Under the pieces are notes generated by a model. The model did no database searches. It was given only the letters and a program-made list of their open reading frames with translations, and had not been told where the DNA came from. The translations under genes were made by a program, and so were the position numbers. From Euryhalocaulis caribicus (GTDB taxonomy: Bacteria > Pseudomonadota > Alphaproteobacteria > Caulobacterales > Maricaulaceae), in the NCBI RefSeq assembly GCF_000412185.1, contig NZ_ASJA01000009.1:62001-126000 (forward strand): a stretch of DNA of 64,000 bases, in the 5' to 3' direction. Of the stretch, positions 1 to 8,735 are shown piece by piece; position 1 is the first letter of the stretch, and every line of letters starts with the position of its first letter.

Positions 1-15
1 GTTCAGCATTTTCAT
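1..15 (-). CDS. Start of a minus-strand gene cut by the window edge
   Basis: Reading leftwards, an ATG lies at 15-13 and opens the codons M-K-M-L-N before the window ends. A strong Shine-Dalgarno GGAGG lies at 27-23, about seven bases before the ATG. It lies just downstream of the dehydrogenase at 85-948 on the same strand. Only five codons are visible, so no function can be given. Confidence 0.5.
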
Positions 16-53
16 TGTTACGCCTCCTTCGCGTTCGTCCTGGAGGCATAAAC

Positions 54-67
54 GGGGCGCCCGCCCC
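54..67 (-). terminator. Short GC hairpin after the dehydrogenase gene
   Basis: The arms GGGGCG (54-59) and CGCCCC (62-67) form a compact stem. On the minus strand it is followed only by a short T-containing stretch (GTTTAT). It sits between the dehydrogenase stop at 85 and the next minus-strand start at 15. It is at best a weak terminator. Confidence 0.25.
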
Positions 68-84
68 CTTCGTTCCGGTCAGTA

Positions 85-948
85 TCAGGGCTTGCGCAGC
101 CGCGCGATCAGGCTGGACGTATCCCAGCGGGCCCCGCCCTGTAACTGCACCCCGGCATAGAACTGATCGACCAGCGCGGCGACCGGCAGGCTGGCGCCGT
201 TCTCGCGCGCTGCGTCCAGCGCGATACGGAGATCCTTGCGCATCCAGTCAACCGCGAAACCGAATTCGAATTCGTCCTTCACCATCGTTTCCCAGCGATT
301 TTCCATCTGCCAGCTTTGCGCCGCGCCCTTGGAAATCGCCCCGATCACTTTTGCCGGATCCAGTCCCGCTTCCTGCGCGAAGTTCAGCCCCTCGGACAGG
401 CCCTGGACGATCCCGGCGATGCAGATCTGATTGACGCATTTCGCCAGCTGCCCGGACCCGGCCGGGCCGATCAGCGAACACGCCTTGGCGTAGGCGTCCA
501 TAATGGGCTCCGCCGCGCGATAATGAGACTCTTCGCCGCCGCACATAACTGTCAGCTGGCCGTTCTCGGCGCCGGCCTGACCGCCTGAAATCGGCGCATC
601 AAGAAATCCCACGCCCTTGGCGCCGGCCGCTTCCGCCAGTTCCTGAGCCAGCGCGGGAGAGGCCGTGGTGTGGTCGACCATGATCGCGCCGGGCTCCATC
701 ACCTCCAGCGCCGGCTCCGCCACGGCCCTCACATCGGGATCATCGCCGACGCAGATAAAGACAAACTCAGCGTCCTTCGCCGCCTCTTTTGCCGTATCCG
801 CGGCCCGGCCCTTGTGTTTTTCGGCCCAGGCGGACGCCTTGGCGCCGGTGCGGTTCCACACCGTCACATCATGCCCGGCGGCGGACAGATGCCCCGCCAT
901 CGGAAAACCCATTACGCCGAGACCGAGAAACGCGACTTGCCGAGCCAT
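85..948 (-). CDS. NAD(P)-dependent beta-hydroxyacid dehydrogenase (3-hydroxyisobutyrate dehydrogenase family)
   Basis: The 287-residue protein has the family's usual length and layout. The N-terminal Rossmann fold opens with GLGVMG (9-14). The substrate loop DAPISGG lies near 118-123 and the family's catalytic lysine is K170 in GSGQLAK. The C-terminal half is the helical 6-phosphogluconate-dehydrogenase-like domain. Enzymes of this family oxidise 3-hydroxyisobutyrate, tartronate semialdehyde or related beta-hydroxyacids in the cytoplasm. The substrate cannot be read from sequence, and no valine-catabolic gene is visible beside it. It is transcribed away from the acylase at 1062, with a 113-base gap that could hold both promoters. 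Confidence 0.9.
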   Translation of the reverse strand: MARQVAFLGLGVMGFPMAGHLSAAGHDVTVWNRTGAKASAWAEKHKGRAADTAKEAAKDAEFVFICVGDDPDVRAVAEPALEVMEPGAIMVDHTTASPALAQELAEAAGAKGVGFLDAPISGGQAGAENGQLTVMCGGEESHYRAAEPIMDAYAKACSLIGPAGSGQLAKCVNQICIAGIVQGLSEGLNFAQEAGLDPAKVIGAISKGAAQSWQMENRWETMVKDEFEFGFAVDWMRKDLRIALDAARENGASLPVAALVDQFYAGVQLQGGARWDTSSLIARLRKP

Positions 949-1061
949 GGCCGAAACCCTCTAATGCTGTTCAACGAACCTTGCGCGACCATAGGCAAGG
1001 CGCGGCGGCCGTGAAACCGGCCTGACCGCAAAAGGGACGACAGGTCGGGGGACAGCTTCAA

Positions 1062-3392
1062 ATGGCGGCACTGGGTCGATGGATTCGTCGCATCATATTG
1101 ATTGCGATTGCGCTGGTGATCGTCGCGGCGGGATGGTTCGTGTGGCGTCTTTATGCCTCGCTGCCGATGACCGAGGGCGAGATCGCGCTGGAGGGCCTGT
1201 CAGAGCCCGCCTATATCGTGCGCGACGCCAACGCCGTGCCGCACATCTTTGCCAGCGACGCAAACGTCGCGGCCTATGCGCTGGGCGTCGCCCACGCGCA
1301 GGATCGCCTGTGGCAGATGCACTTCACGCGCGCCGCGGTTCGCGGACAGCTCGCCGCCATGCTGGGGCCGGACGCGGTCGCCAATGACGCCCGCATGCGC
1401 ATCTATGGCCTTGCCGCCGCGTCAGACGATCTGGCCGCGCGCCTGTCGGAAGATGACCGCGCCTATTTTCAGGCCTATGCCGACGGCGTGAACGCCTTCA
1501 TGGCGTCAGACGGCTTTTCCAGACCGCCGGAATTCCTGCTGCTTCAAACCAGGCCGCAGCCCTGGACGGTCGCCGACACGATCCTGATCTACAAGGCGAT
1601 CGCGCTCGACCTCGTCACGGGCGATGCCATGCGCGCCGCGCCGCGGGCCCGGCTGACCTCCGTCCTCGGCCAGGCCAGAACCCGCGCCTTCCTGCCGCCC
1701 TACCCGGAAGACGGCGTGCGCGCGCTTTCGGAAGACGAGGTGAACTATTCCGGCGAAGCCGCCGACACCGCGATAGAGGTCGAGGCCGGCCGCGATCCGA
1801 TGGGGGAAGAACCCGAAGGCTCCAATAACTGGGTTGTTTCGGGCCAGCACACCACGTCCGGCTCCCCGCTTCTGGCCAATGACCCGCATCTGGGCCACCG
1901 CACGCCCGGCGTCTGGTATCTGGCGCGCATGACCACGCCGCAAGGCTCGCAGGTCGGCGCCACCCTGCCCGGCGCGCCCAATATCGTGCTGGGCCATAAT
2001 GGCCGCATCGCCTGGGGCTTCACCAATACCGGCACGGACGTGATGGACCTTGTCACGGCGGAAGAGGCCGGTCTCGACCTCGTTTCGGAAGACACCGAGA
2101 CCATCCGCGTGAAAGGCGGGGAGCCGGTCGAGCTGAAGATTCGCAAAACTGCGGACGGCGTGGTCCTGCCCCGCGACTGGTTCGACGCCGCTCAGATCCA
2201 GCCGCTGGACACCGCCGCCATCCTTGTCTCCCCGCTGGACGATCCGGACGATTTCACCTCCACGGTGGGCCGGCGGATTTCCAGCGCCGAGAGCTGGGAC
2301 GACCTGAACGCCGCCCTGCGCAATTTCGTCGTGCCGATGCAGAATATCGTGTTCGCCGACACCGCCGGGAATATCGGTTTCATCACGCCCGGCCGAGCGC
2401 CGCTGCGCGGCGAATCCGGGGCATGGACCGGCCAGATCCCGTTCGAGGACCTGCCCCGCACCTATAATCCTGAAGACGGCATGGTGGTCACCGCCAATAA
2501 CCAGATCCCGCCCGACGGCTATCCCTATTTCCTGACAGAAAGCTGGTCGCCGCCCTTCCGCGCGGCGCGCATCACCGACCTGCTGACCGCCGACCGCCGG
2601 CTGGACAAGGCCGATTTCCGGGCCATCCAGACCGATGTCGTCTCCGGCTGGGCGACCGACGCCCTGCCCCATCTCTGGGAGGCCCGCCCCGAATCCGCCA
2701 ACGGACAGGAATCCCTGCGACGCCTGCGCGGCTGGAACGGCGAGATGCGCCGCGGCTGGCCGGAGCCGCTGATCTTCGCCGAATGGATGAAGGAGCTGTC
2801 GCGCGCCATCTATGAGGACGATCTGGGCGAGGCCTTCATCGTCTATCACCGCCCGCGCGAGCAGTTCATCGTCAATGTCCTGTCCGGCGAAGCGCCCGGC
2901 TGGTGCGACGATTCCCGGACCGAGCTGCGGGAATCCTGCACCGACATCGCCGGCCCGGCGCTGGACCGCGCCGTCGCCGTGCTGGCCGAACAATACGGCC
3001 CCGATCTGGAAAACTGGAGCTGGGGCGAGGCGCATCCCGCCTATTTCGCCCATTATCCGTTCGCGGCCTCCTCCTTCCTCGACCGCATCTTCTCCACCCG
3101 CGTTCCCGCGCCGGGCGATGGAACCACGGTCAATGTCGCTCACTATTCCTATTCCCGTGAAGACTTCCGCGCCTTCCACGGTGCCAGCTATCGCGCGATC
3201 TACGACCTCGCCGACCTCAACGAGTCGCAATTCATCTCGCCCGTCGGGCAGTCCGGCCATTTCCTCTCGAAGCATTACCGCGACCTGGCCGAACCCTGGG
3301 CCGACGGCGAATATTTCGAGATCCGTTATGACTGGACGCCGCAGAATGCCCCGGAATCCACCGAAACCCTGGTCCTGCGCCCGGCGCGATAG
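1062..3392 (+). CDS. Penicillin acylase family protein, membrane-anchored
   Basis: This is a 776-residue Ntn-hydrolase precursor. An N-terminal hydrophobic segment at about 10-30 acts as signal or anchor, and HAQDRLWQM (about 78-86) is typical of the alpha chain. The autoprocessing site is a Gly-Ser pair: S254 in EGSNNWVVSG would become the N-terminal nucleophile of the beta chain. LLANDPHLG follows, as in penicillin and acyl-homoserine-lactone acylases. Known members hydrolyse amide bonds of beta-lactams, N-acyl-homoserine lactones or other acyl amides in the periplasm. The substrate here is unknown. A second, shorter family member lies at 56831-58894. The DUF2959 lipoprotein gene follows 43 bases downstream and may be co-transcribed. 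Confidence 0.92.
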   Translation: MAALGRWIRRIILIAIALVIVAAGWFVWRLYASLPMTEGEIALEGLSEPAYIVRDANAVPHIFASDANVAAYALGVAHAQDRLWQMHFTRAAVRGQLAAMLGPDAVANDARMRIYGLAAASDDLAARLSEDDRAYFQAYADGVNAFMASDGFSRPPEFLLLQTRPQPWTVADTILIYKAIALDLVTGDAMRAAPRARLTSVLGQARTRAFLPPYPEDGVRALSEDEVNYSGEAADTAIEVEAGRDPMGEEPEGSNNWVVSGQHTTSGSPLLANDPHLGHRTPGVWYLARMTTPQGSQVGATLPGAPNIVLGHNGRIAWGFTNTGTDVMDLVTAEEAGLDLVSEDTETIRVKGGEPVELKIRKTADGVVLPRDWFDAAQIQPLDTAAILVSPLDDPDDFTSTVGRRISSAESWDDLNAALRNFVVPMQNIVFADTAGNIGFITPGRAPLRGESGAWTGQIPFEDLPRTYNPEDGMVVTANNQIPPDGYPYFLTESWSPPFRAARITDLLTADRRLDKADFRAIQTDVVSGWATDALPHLWEARPESANGQESLRRLRGWNGEMRRGWPEPLIFAEWMKELSRAIYEDDLGEAFIVYHRPREQFIVNVLSGEAPGWCDDSRTELRESCTDIAGPALDRAVAVLAEQYGPDLENWSWGEAHPAYFAHYPFAASSFLDRIFSTRVPAPGDGTTVNVAHYSYSREDFRAFHGASYRAIYDLADLNESQFISPVGQSGHFLSKHYRDLAEPWADGEYFEIRYDWTPQNAPESTETLVLRPAR

Positions 3393-3435
3393 CCGGTCAT
3401 TTCACATTCATCGGAGACCGGCATAGTCTGAGACC

Positions 3436-4089
3436 ATGATGAAGCGACTGACATTCGCGCTGACCGCGCTCGCCCTCGTGTCCAGCCTTGGCGCCTGCTC
3501 CAACGCCTATTACGGCGCGATGGAGGAGCTGGGTTACGAGAAGCGCGACATCCTTGTCGGCCGCGTCGAGACGGCGCGCGACAGCCAGGAAGAGGCGAAA
3601 GAACAGTTCGAGAGCGCGCTGGAGGCGTTCCGTTCGGTCGTGGACATCAATGGCGGCGAACTGGAATCCGCCTATGACCGCCTCAGCGCCGAATATAACC
3701 GCGCCGAGGCGGACGCCCAGCGGGTCCGCGACCGCATCAACTCGGTCGAGAATGTCTCCGAAGACCTGTTCCGCGAATGGCGGGCCGAGCTGGACGCCTA
3801 TCAGGACCCGTCCTTGCGCGAGACCAGCGCCCGGCGCCTGCGCGAGACCGAGGCCCGCTACGCCAGCCTGATCTCTCAGATGCGCGCGGCCGCGGCCCGC
3901 ATGGACCCGGTGCTGGAAATCTTCGAGGACCGCGTCCTGTTCCTCAAGCACAACCTGAACGCCCGCGCCATCGCCTCGCTGAGCGCCGAAACCGGCCAGC
4001 TGGAGGCCGACGTCGCCCGCCTGATCGCGGAAATGGAGCGCGCCATCGCCGAGGCCGACGCCTTCATCGCCGCCAATCGCGGCGCCTAG
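3436..4089 (+). CDS. DUF2959 family lipoprotein
   Basis: The 217-residue protein has a lipoprotein signal peptide with lipobox SLGAC and a predicted acylated Cys at about residue 22. The rest is almost entirely charged alpha-helix, rich in Glu, Arg and Ala, and probably forms a coiled coil. The YGAMEELGYEKRDIL segment just after the lipobox is what I recognise as typical of DUF2959. No enzymatic motif is visible, and the family has no established function to my knowledge. It is presumably tethered to a membrane facing the periplasm. Its TAG stop overlaps the stop of the convergent S9 peptidase on a shared CTAG at 4086-4089. Confidence 0.85.
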   Translation: MMKRLTFALTALALVSSLGACSNAYYGAMEELGYEKRDILVGRVETARDSQEEAKEQFESALEAFRSVVDINGGELESAYDRLSAEYNRAEADAQRVRDRINSVENVSEDLFREWRAELDAYQDPSLRETSARRLRETEARYASLISQMRAAAARMDPVLEIFEDRVLFLKHNLNARAIASLSAETGQLEADVARLIAEMERAIAEADAFIAANRGA

Positions 4090-6053
4090 CGCAGGTTTTC
4101 CGCCAGGAAGTTCTCCATCAGCGCCGCAAATTCCTCCCGGCTGCGCTCGCTGGCGAAATAATGGTCGTCGCCCTTGAGGGTGACGAAGTCGAAATCCGCC
4201 CCCGCATCTTCAAGCGCCGCCCGCATCACCCCGGCATGGTCATAGGACACGGTCGTGTCGTCCTCCGCATGGACCAGCAGCACAGGCTCGTCATAGGCCG
4301 CGGCGTTCAGCGCCGGCGACCAGGCGCGCAGACGCGCATCGTCGGTAATCCGGTCGCCCATATAGAGCTTGAGATAGTTGGTGCCCTCGGTGGGGTTTCC
4401 GCCGGCAAGGGTCTCGCTGGCCAGCATCGGCAAATGCGTCACGCCATTGGCGCTGATCACGCAGTCCAGCGCCAGATCGTCCCGCATCCCCAGAGACAGC
4501 GCCGCGAACCCGCCATAACTGGCCCCCAGCGCGCACATGCGCTGCGGATCGGCGATGCCCTGCGCCGCCATCGCTTTCGCGCTGTCCACGATATCGTCGA
4601 TCATCGCGGCGCCCCACTGGCCATAGCCCGCATCGCGGAAATCGGCGCCATAGCCGGACGATCCCCGGAAATTGGGTTGCAGCACGGCATAGCCGCGGCT
4701 CGCCAGAAATTGCGCGATCCAGTCAAACCCCGCCGTGTCCCGCGACTCCGGTCCGCCATGCGGCAGGATCACGGTCGGGAACGGTCCGGATGCCGGGTCG
4801 GCGTTCAGCGGATAGGTCACATAGGCGGGAATCGTCATCCCGTCCCGCGCCTCGAACTCGAACGCCTCGACCTGCGCCATTTTCTCCGGCGGCAGCATCG
4901 GCCGGTTGAACCCGATTACCTCCAGCTGTCCCGTTTCCGTGTCGAACAGGCTGTAGGACCCGGAGAAACGCGGCCCCTCCGCATAGACCAGGAAACGCTT
5001 GCGGTCCCGCGTCCATGAGGTCAGCGAGACATGCTCGTCCGGCAGCGCCTTGTCGAGCGCGGCGCGGTATTTCTCCAGTTCCTCGTCAAAATAATGCTGG
5101 CGCGAAAAGTCGTCGCGATAGGCATAGCCGGCGATCTCGTTCCGGAACGGGTCGACGATCGCGTAATCCACGTCATGCCCGTCGGGGGCGGTCGCGATCC
5201 GCTCGATCATTCCCTCGTCCATATTCAGCTCGAACAGGCCGCTGAATCCGTCTTCTCCATAGGCGTCGACCACCAGGCTGGAATCATCCAGCGCCCCGAC
5301 AACGGTGAACGGCCGGATCGGGGTGTCTTCCTTGCGATAGACGCTGTCGAACCCGCTCGATCCCCGGAAAATTTCATAGACCCGCGTCTCCGGGTCATAG
5401 TTCACCCGCGCGATCACGCTGCCGTCCGGATGGGTCACCAGGTCGATCGTGTTGTCGCTTCCGGTGTCCAGACGCCGGCCGCCGCTATTGCCCAGATTGG
5501 CGCGGAACACGGCCAGTTCGAAATGCCCGCCGCTGGCGTTGACCCGCGTGAAACTGCGCGCCGATGACGCGTCATAACGCAGGCCCAGCATGATGATGTG
5601 CTCGGGGTCGTCCGGCAGATAGCTGAGAATATTGCCGAGGCTGCCGCTGAACACCCGCTCCCCGCTCAGCAGCACGTTTGCCTTGCCGCGCTCCACGTCC
5701 ACGGAAACAACGACCGACTCGGTGAAGGTGAACATGCCCTCCATCGTCTGGATCTTGCGCGTCTCCCGCGCCTGCATCAGCACGTAATTGTCGCTGGCCC
5801 AGGTCAGGCCGGACAGGAACATGTCCTCCGGCGCCTTGATCACCCGCACCGGCTCGGTCATCTCGCCGGTATTATAGATGAACAGCGCCTGCGTGCCTTC
5901 ATGGGGCCGATAGGCGGCGATCATCCGGCCATTGGGCGAAATTTCCGCGGCCGCCATGTCCGGCAGATGCGTATAGGCATCGCGTGGCGGCGTCTGGGCG
6001 TGCGCGGCGGCGGCCGCGAGAACCGCGCAAGCGGCGACAAGCGTTCTGATCAT
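4086..6053 (-). CDS. S9 family prolyl-oligopeptidase-type peptidase, exported
   Basis: The 655-residue protein has a Sec signal peptide ending AHAQ (about residue 20). A long beta-propeller-like N-terminal region precedes a C-terminal alpha/beta-hydrolase domain. The catalytic triad is visible: S512 in GASYGG, an Asp near 599 in HAEDDTTV and H631 in KGDDHYF. The oxyanion region LPHGGPESRD is also present. These are hallmarks of acylaminoacyl- or dipeptidyl-peptidase-like S9 enzymes that trim peptides in the periplasm or envelope. It is divergent from the carboxylase gene at 6224, with 170 bases between them, and its tail overlaps the DUF2959 gene by four bases. Confidence 0.93.
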   Translation of the reverse strand: MIRTLVAACAVLAAAAAHAQTPPRDAYTHLPDMAAAEISPNGRMIAAYRPHEGTQALFIYNTGEMTEPVRVIKAPEDMFLSGLTWASDNYVLMQARETRKIQTMEGMFTFTESVVVSVDVERGKANVLLSGERVFSGSLGNILSYLPDDPEHIIMLGLRYDASSARSFTRVNASGGHFELAVFRANLGNSGGRRLDTGSDNTIDLVTHPDGSVIARVNYDPETRVYEIFRGSSGFDSVYRKEDTPIRPFTVVGALDDSSLVVDAYGEDGFSGLFELNMDEGMIERIATAPDGHDVDYAIVDPFRNEIAGYAYRDDFSRQHYFDEELEKYRAALDKALPDEHVSLTSWTRDRKRFLVYAEGPRFSGSYSLFDTETGQLEVIGFNRPMLPPEKMAQVEAFEFEARDGMTIPAYVTYPLNADPASGPFPTVILPHGGPESRDTAGFDWIAQFLASRGYAVLQPNFRGSSGYGADFRDAGYGQWGAAMIDDIVDSAKAMAAQGIADPQRMCALGASYGGFAALSLGMRDDLALDCVISANGVTHLPMLASETLAGGNPTEGTNYLKLYMGDRITDDARLRAWSPALNAAAYDEPVLLVHAEDDTTVSYDHAGVMRAALEDAGADFDFVTLKGDDHYFASERSREEFAALMENFLAENLR

Positions 6054-6223
6054 GATGATGGGCTCCCCTCCCCGGTACAGTCTTCCTGACTAGCCCTGAA
6101 GGCGGCGTCCGGTCAAACCGCGATTTAGGGTTGAGCGCACTCCCGCGTTGCCCCGCCCGCGCCTTTCGCGCTAACCCTTTGCCCGAGCGAAAAGAACACA
6201 GTCGAGCCGGGGGCCGTACATAG

Positions 6224-7756
6224 ATGAAAGAGATCCTGGAGGCCCTTGAGGCCAAGCGTGAAGCAGCGCGTCAGGGCGGCGGAGAGCGCCGCATCGAAGC
6301 CCAGCACGAAAAGGGCAAGCTGACCGCGCGCGAACGTCTGGAGATCCTTCTCGATGAAGGCTCGTTCGAGGAAATCGGCATGTTCGTCGAACATCGCTGC
6401 AGCGATTTCGGCATGGAGGACAAGAAGATCCCCGGCGACGGCGTGGTCACCGGCTCCGGCACCATCAATGGCCGCCTCGTCTATATCTTCTCCAAGGATT
6501 TCACCGTTTTCGGCGGCTCGCTGTCGCTGGCCCACGCCGAGAAGATCACGAAGATTCAGGACATGGCGCTGCGCAACGGCGCGCCGATCATCGGGCTGTT
6601 CGACGCCGGCGGCGCCCGCATCCAGGAAGGCGTGGACGCGCTGGGCGGCTATGCGGAGATTTTCCAGCGCAACGTGCTGTCCTCCGGCGTTGTGCCGCAG
6701 ATCAGCGTGATCATGGGCCCGTGCGCGGGCGGGGACGTCTATTCCCCCGCCATGACCGATTTCATCTTCATGGTGCGCGGCACCTCCCACATGTACGTCA
6801 CCGGCCCGGACGTGGTGAAGACCGTCACCAACGAAGTCGTGACGCATGAGGAGCTGGGCGGCGCCAAGGTCCACGCCGCCAAGTCGGGCGTGGCCGAAGG
6901 CGCCTATGACAATGATTTTGAGGCGCTGACCCAGATGCGCCGCCTGATCGACTTTCTGCCGCTGAACAACCGCGAAAAACCGCCCAAGCGCGAATCCTAC
7001 GACGACCCCGACCGGATCGAGGACAGCCTCGACACCCTCGTCCCCGACAATCCGAACAAGCCCTATGATATTCGCGAACTGATCCAGAAGACCGCCGACG
7101 AAGGCGACTTCATGGAAATCGCCCCCGAATACGCCAAGAACATCGTGGTCGGCTTCGGTCGGGTCGAGGGCTCCACGGTCGGCTTCGTGGCGAACCAGCC
7201 CATGGTGCTGGCCGGCGTGCTGGATATCGACGCCTCCAAGAAGGCCGCCCGCTTCGTGCGCTTCTGCGACGCCTTCAATATCCCGATCGTGACCTTCGTG
7301 GACGTCCCGGGCTTCCTGCCCGGCACCCGCCAGGAATATGGCGGCCTCATCAAGCACGGCGCCAAGCTCCTGTTCGCCTATGCCGAATGCACCGTCCCGA
7401 AAGTCACCATCATCACGCGCAAGGCCTATGGCGGCGCCTATGACGTCATGGCCTCCAAACATCTGCGCGGCGACATCAACTATGCTTGGCCCACCGCCGA
7501 GATCGCCGTGATGGGCCCGAAAGGCGCCGCCGAGATCATCTTCCGCAAGGACGCCGACGATCCCGACAAGATGGCCGAGCACGTCAAGGACTACGAAGAC
7601 CGCTTCGCCAACCCGTTTGTGGCGGCGTCCAGAGGCTATCTCGACGACGTCATCATGCCCCACTCCACCCGCAAGCGCGTGGCCAAGGCGCTACGGACGC
7701 TCGCCAACAAGAAGCTCGAAAATCCCTGGAAGAAGCACGACAATATTCCGCTCTAG
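6224..7756 (+). CDS. pccB: Acyl-CoA carboxylase beta subunit (propionyl-CoA carboxylase beta chain)
   Basis: The 510-residue protein is the standard length for PccB. Both halves of the carboxyltransferase fold are present: N-terminal ([31 protein letters not shown]) and C-terminal ([42 protein letters not shown]). It transfers the carboxyl group from biotin to propionyl-CoA, giving methylmalonyl-CoA. It needs a biotinylated alpha subunit, which is not in this window. The ATG at 6224 is preceded by a G-rich stretch. The gene-free repeat region starts right after its stop. Confidence 0.95.
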   Translation: MKEILEALEAKREAARQGGGERRIEAQHEKGKLTARERLEILLDEGSFEEIGMFVEHRCSDFGMEDKKIPGDGVVTGSGTINGRLVYIFSKDFTVFGGSLSLAHAEKITKIQDMALRNGAPIIGLFDAGGARIQEGVDALGGYAEIFQRNVLSSGVVPQISVIMGPCAGGDVYSPAMTDFIFMVRGTSHMYVTGPDVVKTVTNEVVTHEELGGAKVHAAKSGVAEGAYDNDFEALTQMRRLIDFLPLNNREKPPKRESYDDPDRIEDSLDTLVPDNPNKPYDIRELIQKTADEGDFMEIAPEYAKNIVVGFGRVEGSTVGFVANQPMVLAGVLDIDASKKAARFVRFCDAFNIPIVTFVDVPGFLPGTRQEYGGLIKHGAKLLFAYAECTVPKVTIITRKAYGGAYDVMASKHLRGDINYAWPTAEIAVMGPKGAAEIIFRKDADDPDKMAEHVKDYEDRFANPFVAASRGYLDDVIMPHSTRKRVAKALRTLANKKLENPWKKHDNIPL

Positions 7757-7808
7757 GCGCGGATATTCGTCCAGATTTCCCGGGGAGATTTGCGCCCTCC
7801 AGACGCCG

Positions 7809-7929
7809 CCTTCGAGACGCCCTCACGGGCTCCTCAGGCTAAGGGATGGGGTTGGAAGGCGTTGTTCTAACCCACGCTTCCATCACCCTCACCCTGAGGA
7901 GCCGCGCCAAGGGCGCGGCGTCTCGAAGG
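7809..7929. repeat. Bipartite inverted repeat, copy 1
   Basis: The outer arms CCTTCGAGACGC (7809-7820) and GCGTCTCGAAGG (7918-7929) are perfect reverse complements. The inner arms GGCTCCTCAGG (7828-7838) and CCTGAGGAGCC (7893-7903) are too. A related element with the same order and spacing lies at 63152-63249. This matches the style of alphaproteobacterial REP or BIME elements. Its function is unknown. Confidence 0.8.
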
Positions 7930-7970
7930 GCCGTCACAGAACAAAACGCGCCCTCCCTATCATCCACCAT

Positions 7971-8062
7971 TGTCATCCCGGACTTGATCCGGGATCCCGG
8001 CGAACAAGCGCGCAAGCTTCGCCGAGATCCCGCATCTCCGCTTCGCTCCGTGCGGGATGACA
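7971..8062. repeat. Palindromic repeat with TGTCATCCCG ends
   Basis: The ends TGTCATCCCG (7971-7980) and CGGGATGACA (8053-8062) are perfect 10-base inverted repeats. Inside the left half, CCCGGACTTGATCCGGG makes a further hairpin. I recognise TCATCCCGGACTTGATCCGGGAT as resembling a repeat common in alphaproteobacterial intergenic DNA. Confidence 0.8.
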
Positions 8063-8120
8063 ATTTAGGGGGATGAATCAAAAACAATCCGCCCGGCCTC
8101 CGGGACGGCGTAAGCTCGTC

Positions 8121-8180
8121 CCCGTTCACCGTCATGCGAGGGGCTTCGGATCCGGTCGCCCGAGGGACGGAGTGAACGCG
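8121..8180. repeat. Probable palindromic repeat with CGTTCAC / GTGAACG arms
   Basis: CGTTCAC (8123-8129) and GTGAACG (8172-8178) are inverted, and the stretch between them holds further short complementary segments. It lies between two clearer repeat units. No second copy was seen in the window, so calling it a repeat family member is inference. Confidence 0.4.
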
Positions 8181-8225
8181 GTTCCCGGGATACGGCATGG
8201 CTCGACCGAGTCCGTGCGCGTCCCG

Positions 8226-8446
8226 GCGCACCGCCAGGCGCCAGTCTGAGGCTGAAATGCCCTGGCTATTAAGACTCTGGCGGCAGCGGATGGAGAGGCC
8301 GGTCGAGGCGACTCCCGCCCTCCGCAAAAGAACCGCGCGGCGCGTCTTTCGAAGACGCGAAACATACAAACACACGGTAACCGGCGTCCCGAAAGACGCG
8401 CCGCAACACCCTTGCCCTCTGACTCGATCAGAGGGGTCGTGTTTCT
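8226..8446 (+). ncRNA. Candidate structured RNA: consecutive stem-loops ending in a hairpin and pyrimidine tract
   Basis: Four consecutive structures can be drawn. (1) CCGCCAG (8231-8237) plus AGTCT (8243-8247) pair with the uninterrupted arm 8272-8283. (2) GCGGA (8286-8290) pairs with TCCGC (8321-8325). (3) The 15-base arms 8337-8351 and 8390-8404 are perfectly complementary, with an alternative inner hairpin at 8341-8359. (4) AACAC (8405-8409) with CCCTCTGA (8416-8423), and TCAGAGGG (8429-8436) with GTGTT (8439-8443), form a terminal stem followed by TTTCTTCTTCTC. No known RNA family was recognised, and neither tmRNA, SRP RNA nor RNase P signatures are present. The strand is inferred from the T-rich tail. 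It may instead be degenerate repeat DNA. Confidence 0.25.
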
Positions 8447-8505
8447 TCTTCTCTCACCTCTGCGGCCTGCGGGCCGTGGAGGCGAAGGCGCTTACCCCAA
8501 CGAGT

Positions 8506-8597
8506 CCCCGGAAATCGCATAGCGATTATCCGGGGTCCAGAGATAGCGGCCACGTTGCAAACTGGATCCCGGACAATGGCTGCGGCCATTTCCGGGA
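8506..8597. repeat. Two adjacent related hairpins (CCCCGGA / TCCGGGG and TCCCGGA / TCCGGGA)
   Basis: Hairpin A has arms CCCCGGA-AATCGC (8506-8518) and GCGATT-A-TCCGGGG (8522-8535) with a three-base loop. Hairpin B has arms TCCCGGA-C-AATGGC (8567-8580) and GCCATT-TCCGGGA (8585-8597) with loop TGCG. Both have a 7+6 base-pair stem with a one-base bulge at the same level, suggesting two members of one repeat family about 60 bases apart. Confidence 0.65.
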
Positions 8598-8625
8598 GCT
8601 GAAAGAGAGAAAAGCAAAAAAAGAA

Positions 8626-8735
8626 CGTCATCCTCCGACGGACCCCGGCCTTGAGCCGGGGGGAGATCGGAGGACCCAGTTGAAGTCTTTACGCTCCAAG
8701 CTCCCTGGGTCCTCCGGTCAAGCCGGAGGATGACG
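8626..8735. repeat. Nested palindromic repeat with CGTCATCCTCCG ends
   Basis: The outer arms CGTCATCCTCCG (8626-8637) and CGGAGGATGACG (8724-8735) are perfectly complementary. The inner arms GGAGGACCCAG (8669-8679) and CTGGGTCCTCC (8705-8715) are too. The left half also holds an inner CCGGCCTTGAGCCGG hairpin. On the minus strand the element is followed within three bases by seven T residues (8620-8614), so it could terminate transcription leftwards. Confidence 0.75.

Noticed and set aside
1506-3275. 589-codon antisense frame inside the first acylase gene
   Set aside because: Long mirror frames are expected opposite high-GC3 genes. The product is low-complexity Gly/Arg/Asp-rich and matches nothing recognisable, while the plus strand has a full acylase.
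6125-7663. 512-codon antisense frame opposite pccB
   Set aside because: The product is His/Gly/Asp/Ala-rich noise lying entirely over a well-conserved pccB.
7839-8375. 178-codon minus-strand open frame in the repeat region
   Set aside because: Its translation consists of repeat-derived segments (such as SRTERSGDAGSRRS and SRIKSGMT) with no ribosome site. It reflects palindromic repeats, not a gene.
8197-8733. 178-codon plus-strand open frame in the repeat region
   Set aside because: It runs through several palindromes, its translation (DPGLEPGGDRR and similar) is typical repeat read-through, and it crosses the candidate structured RNA.
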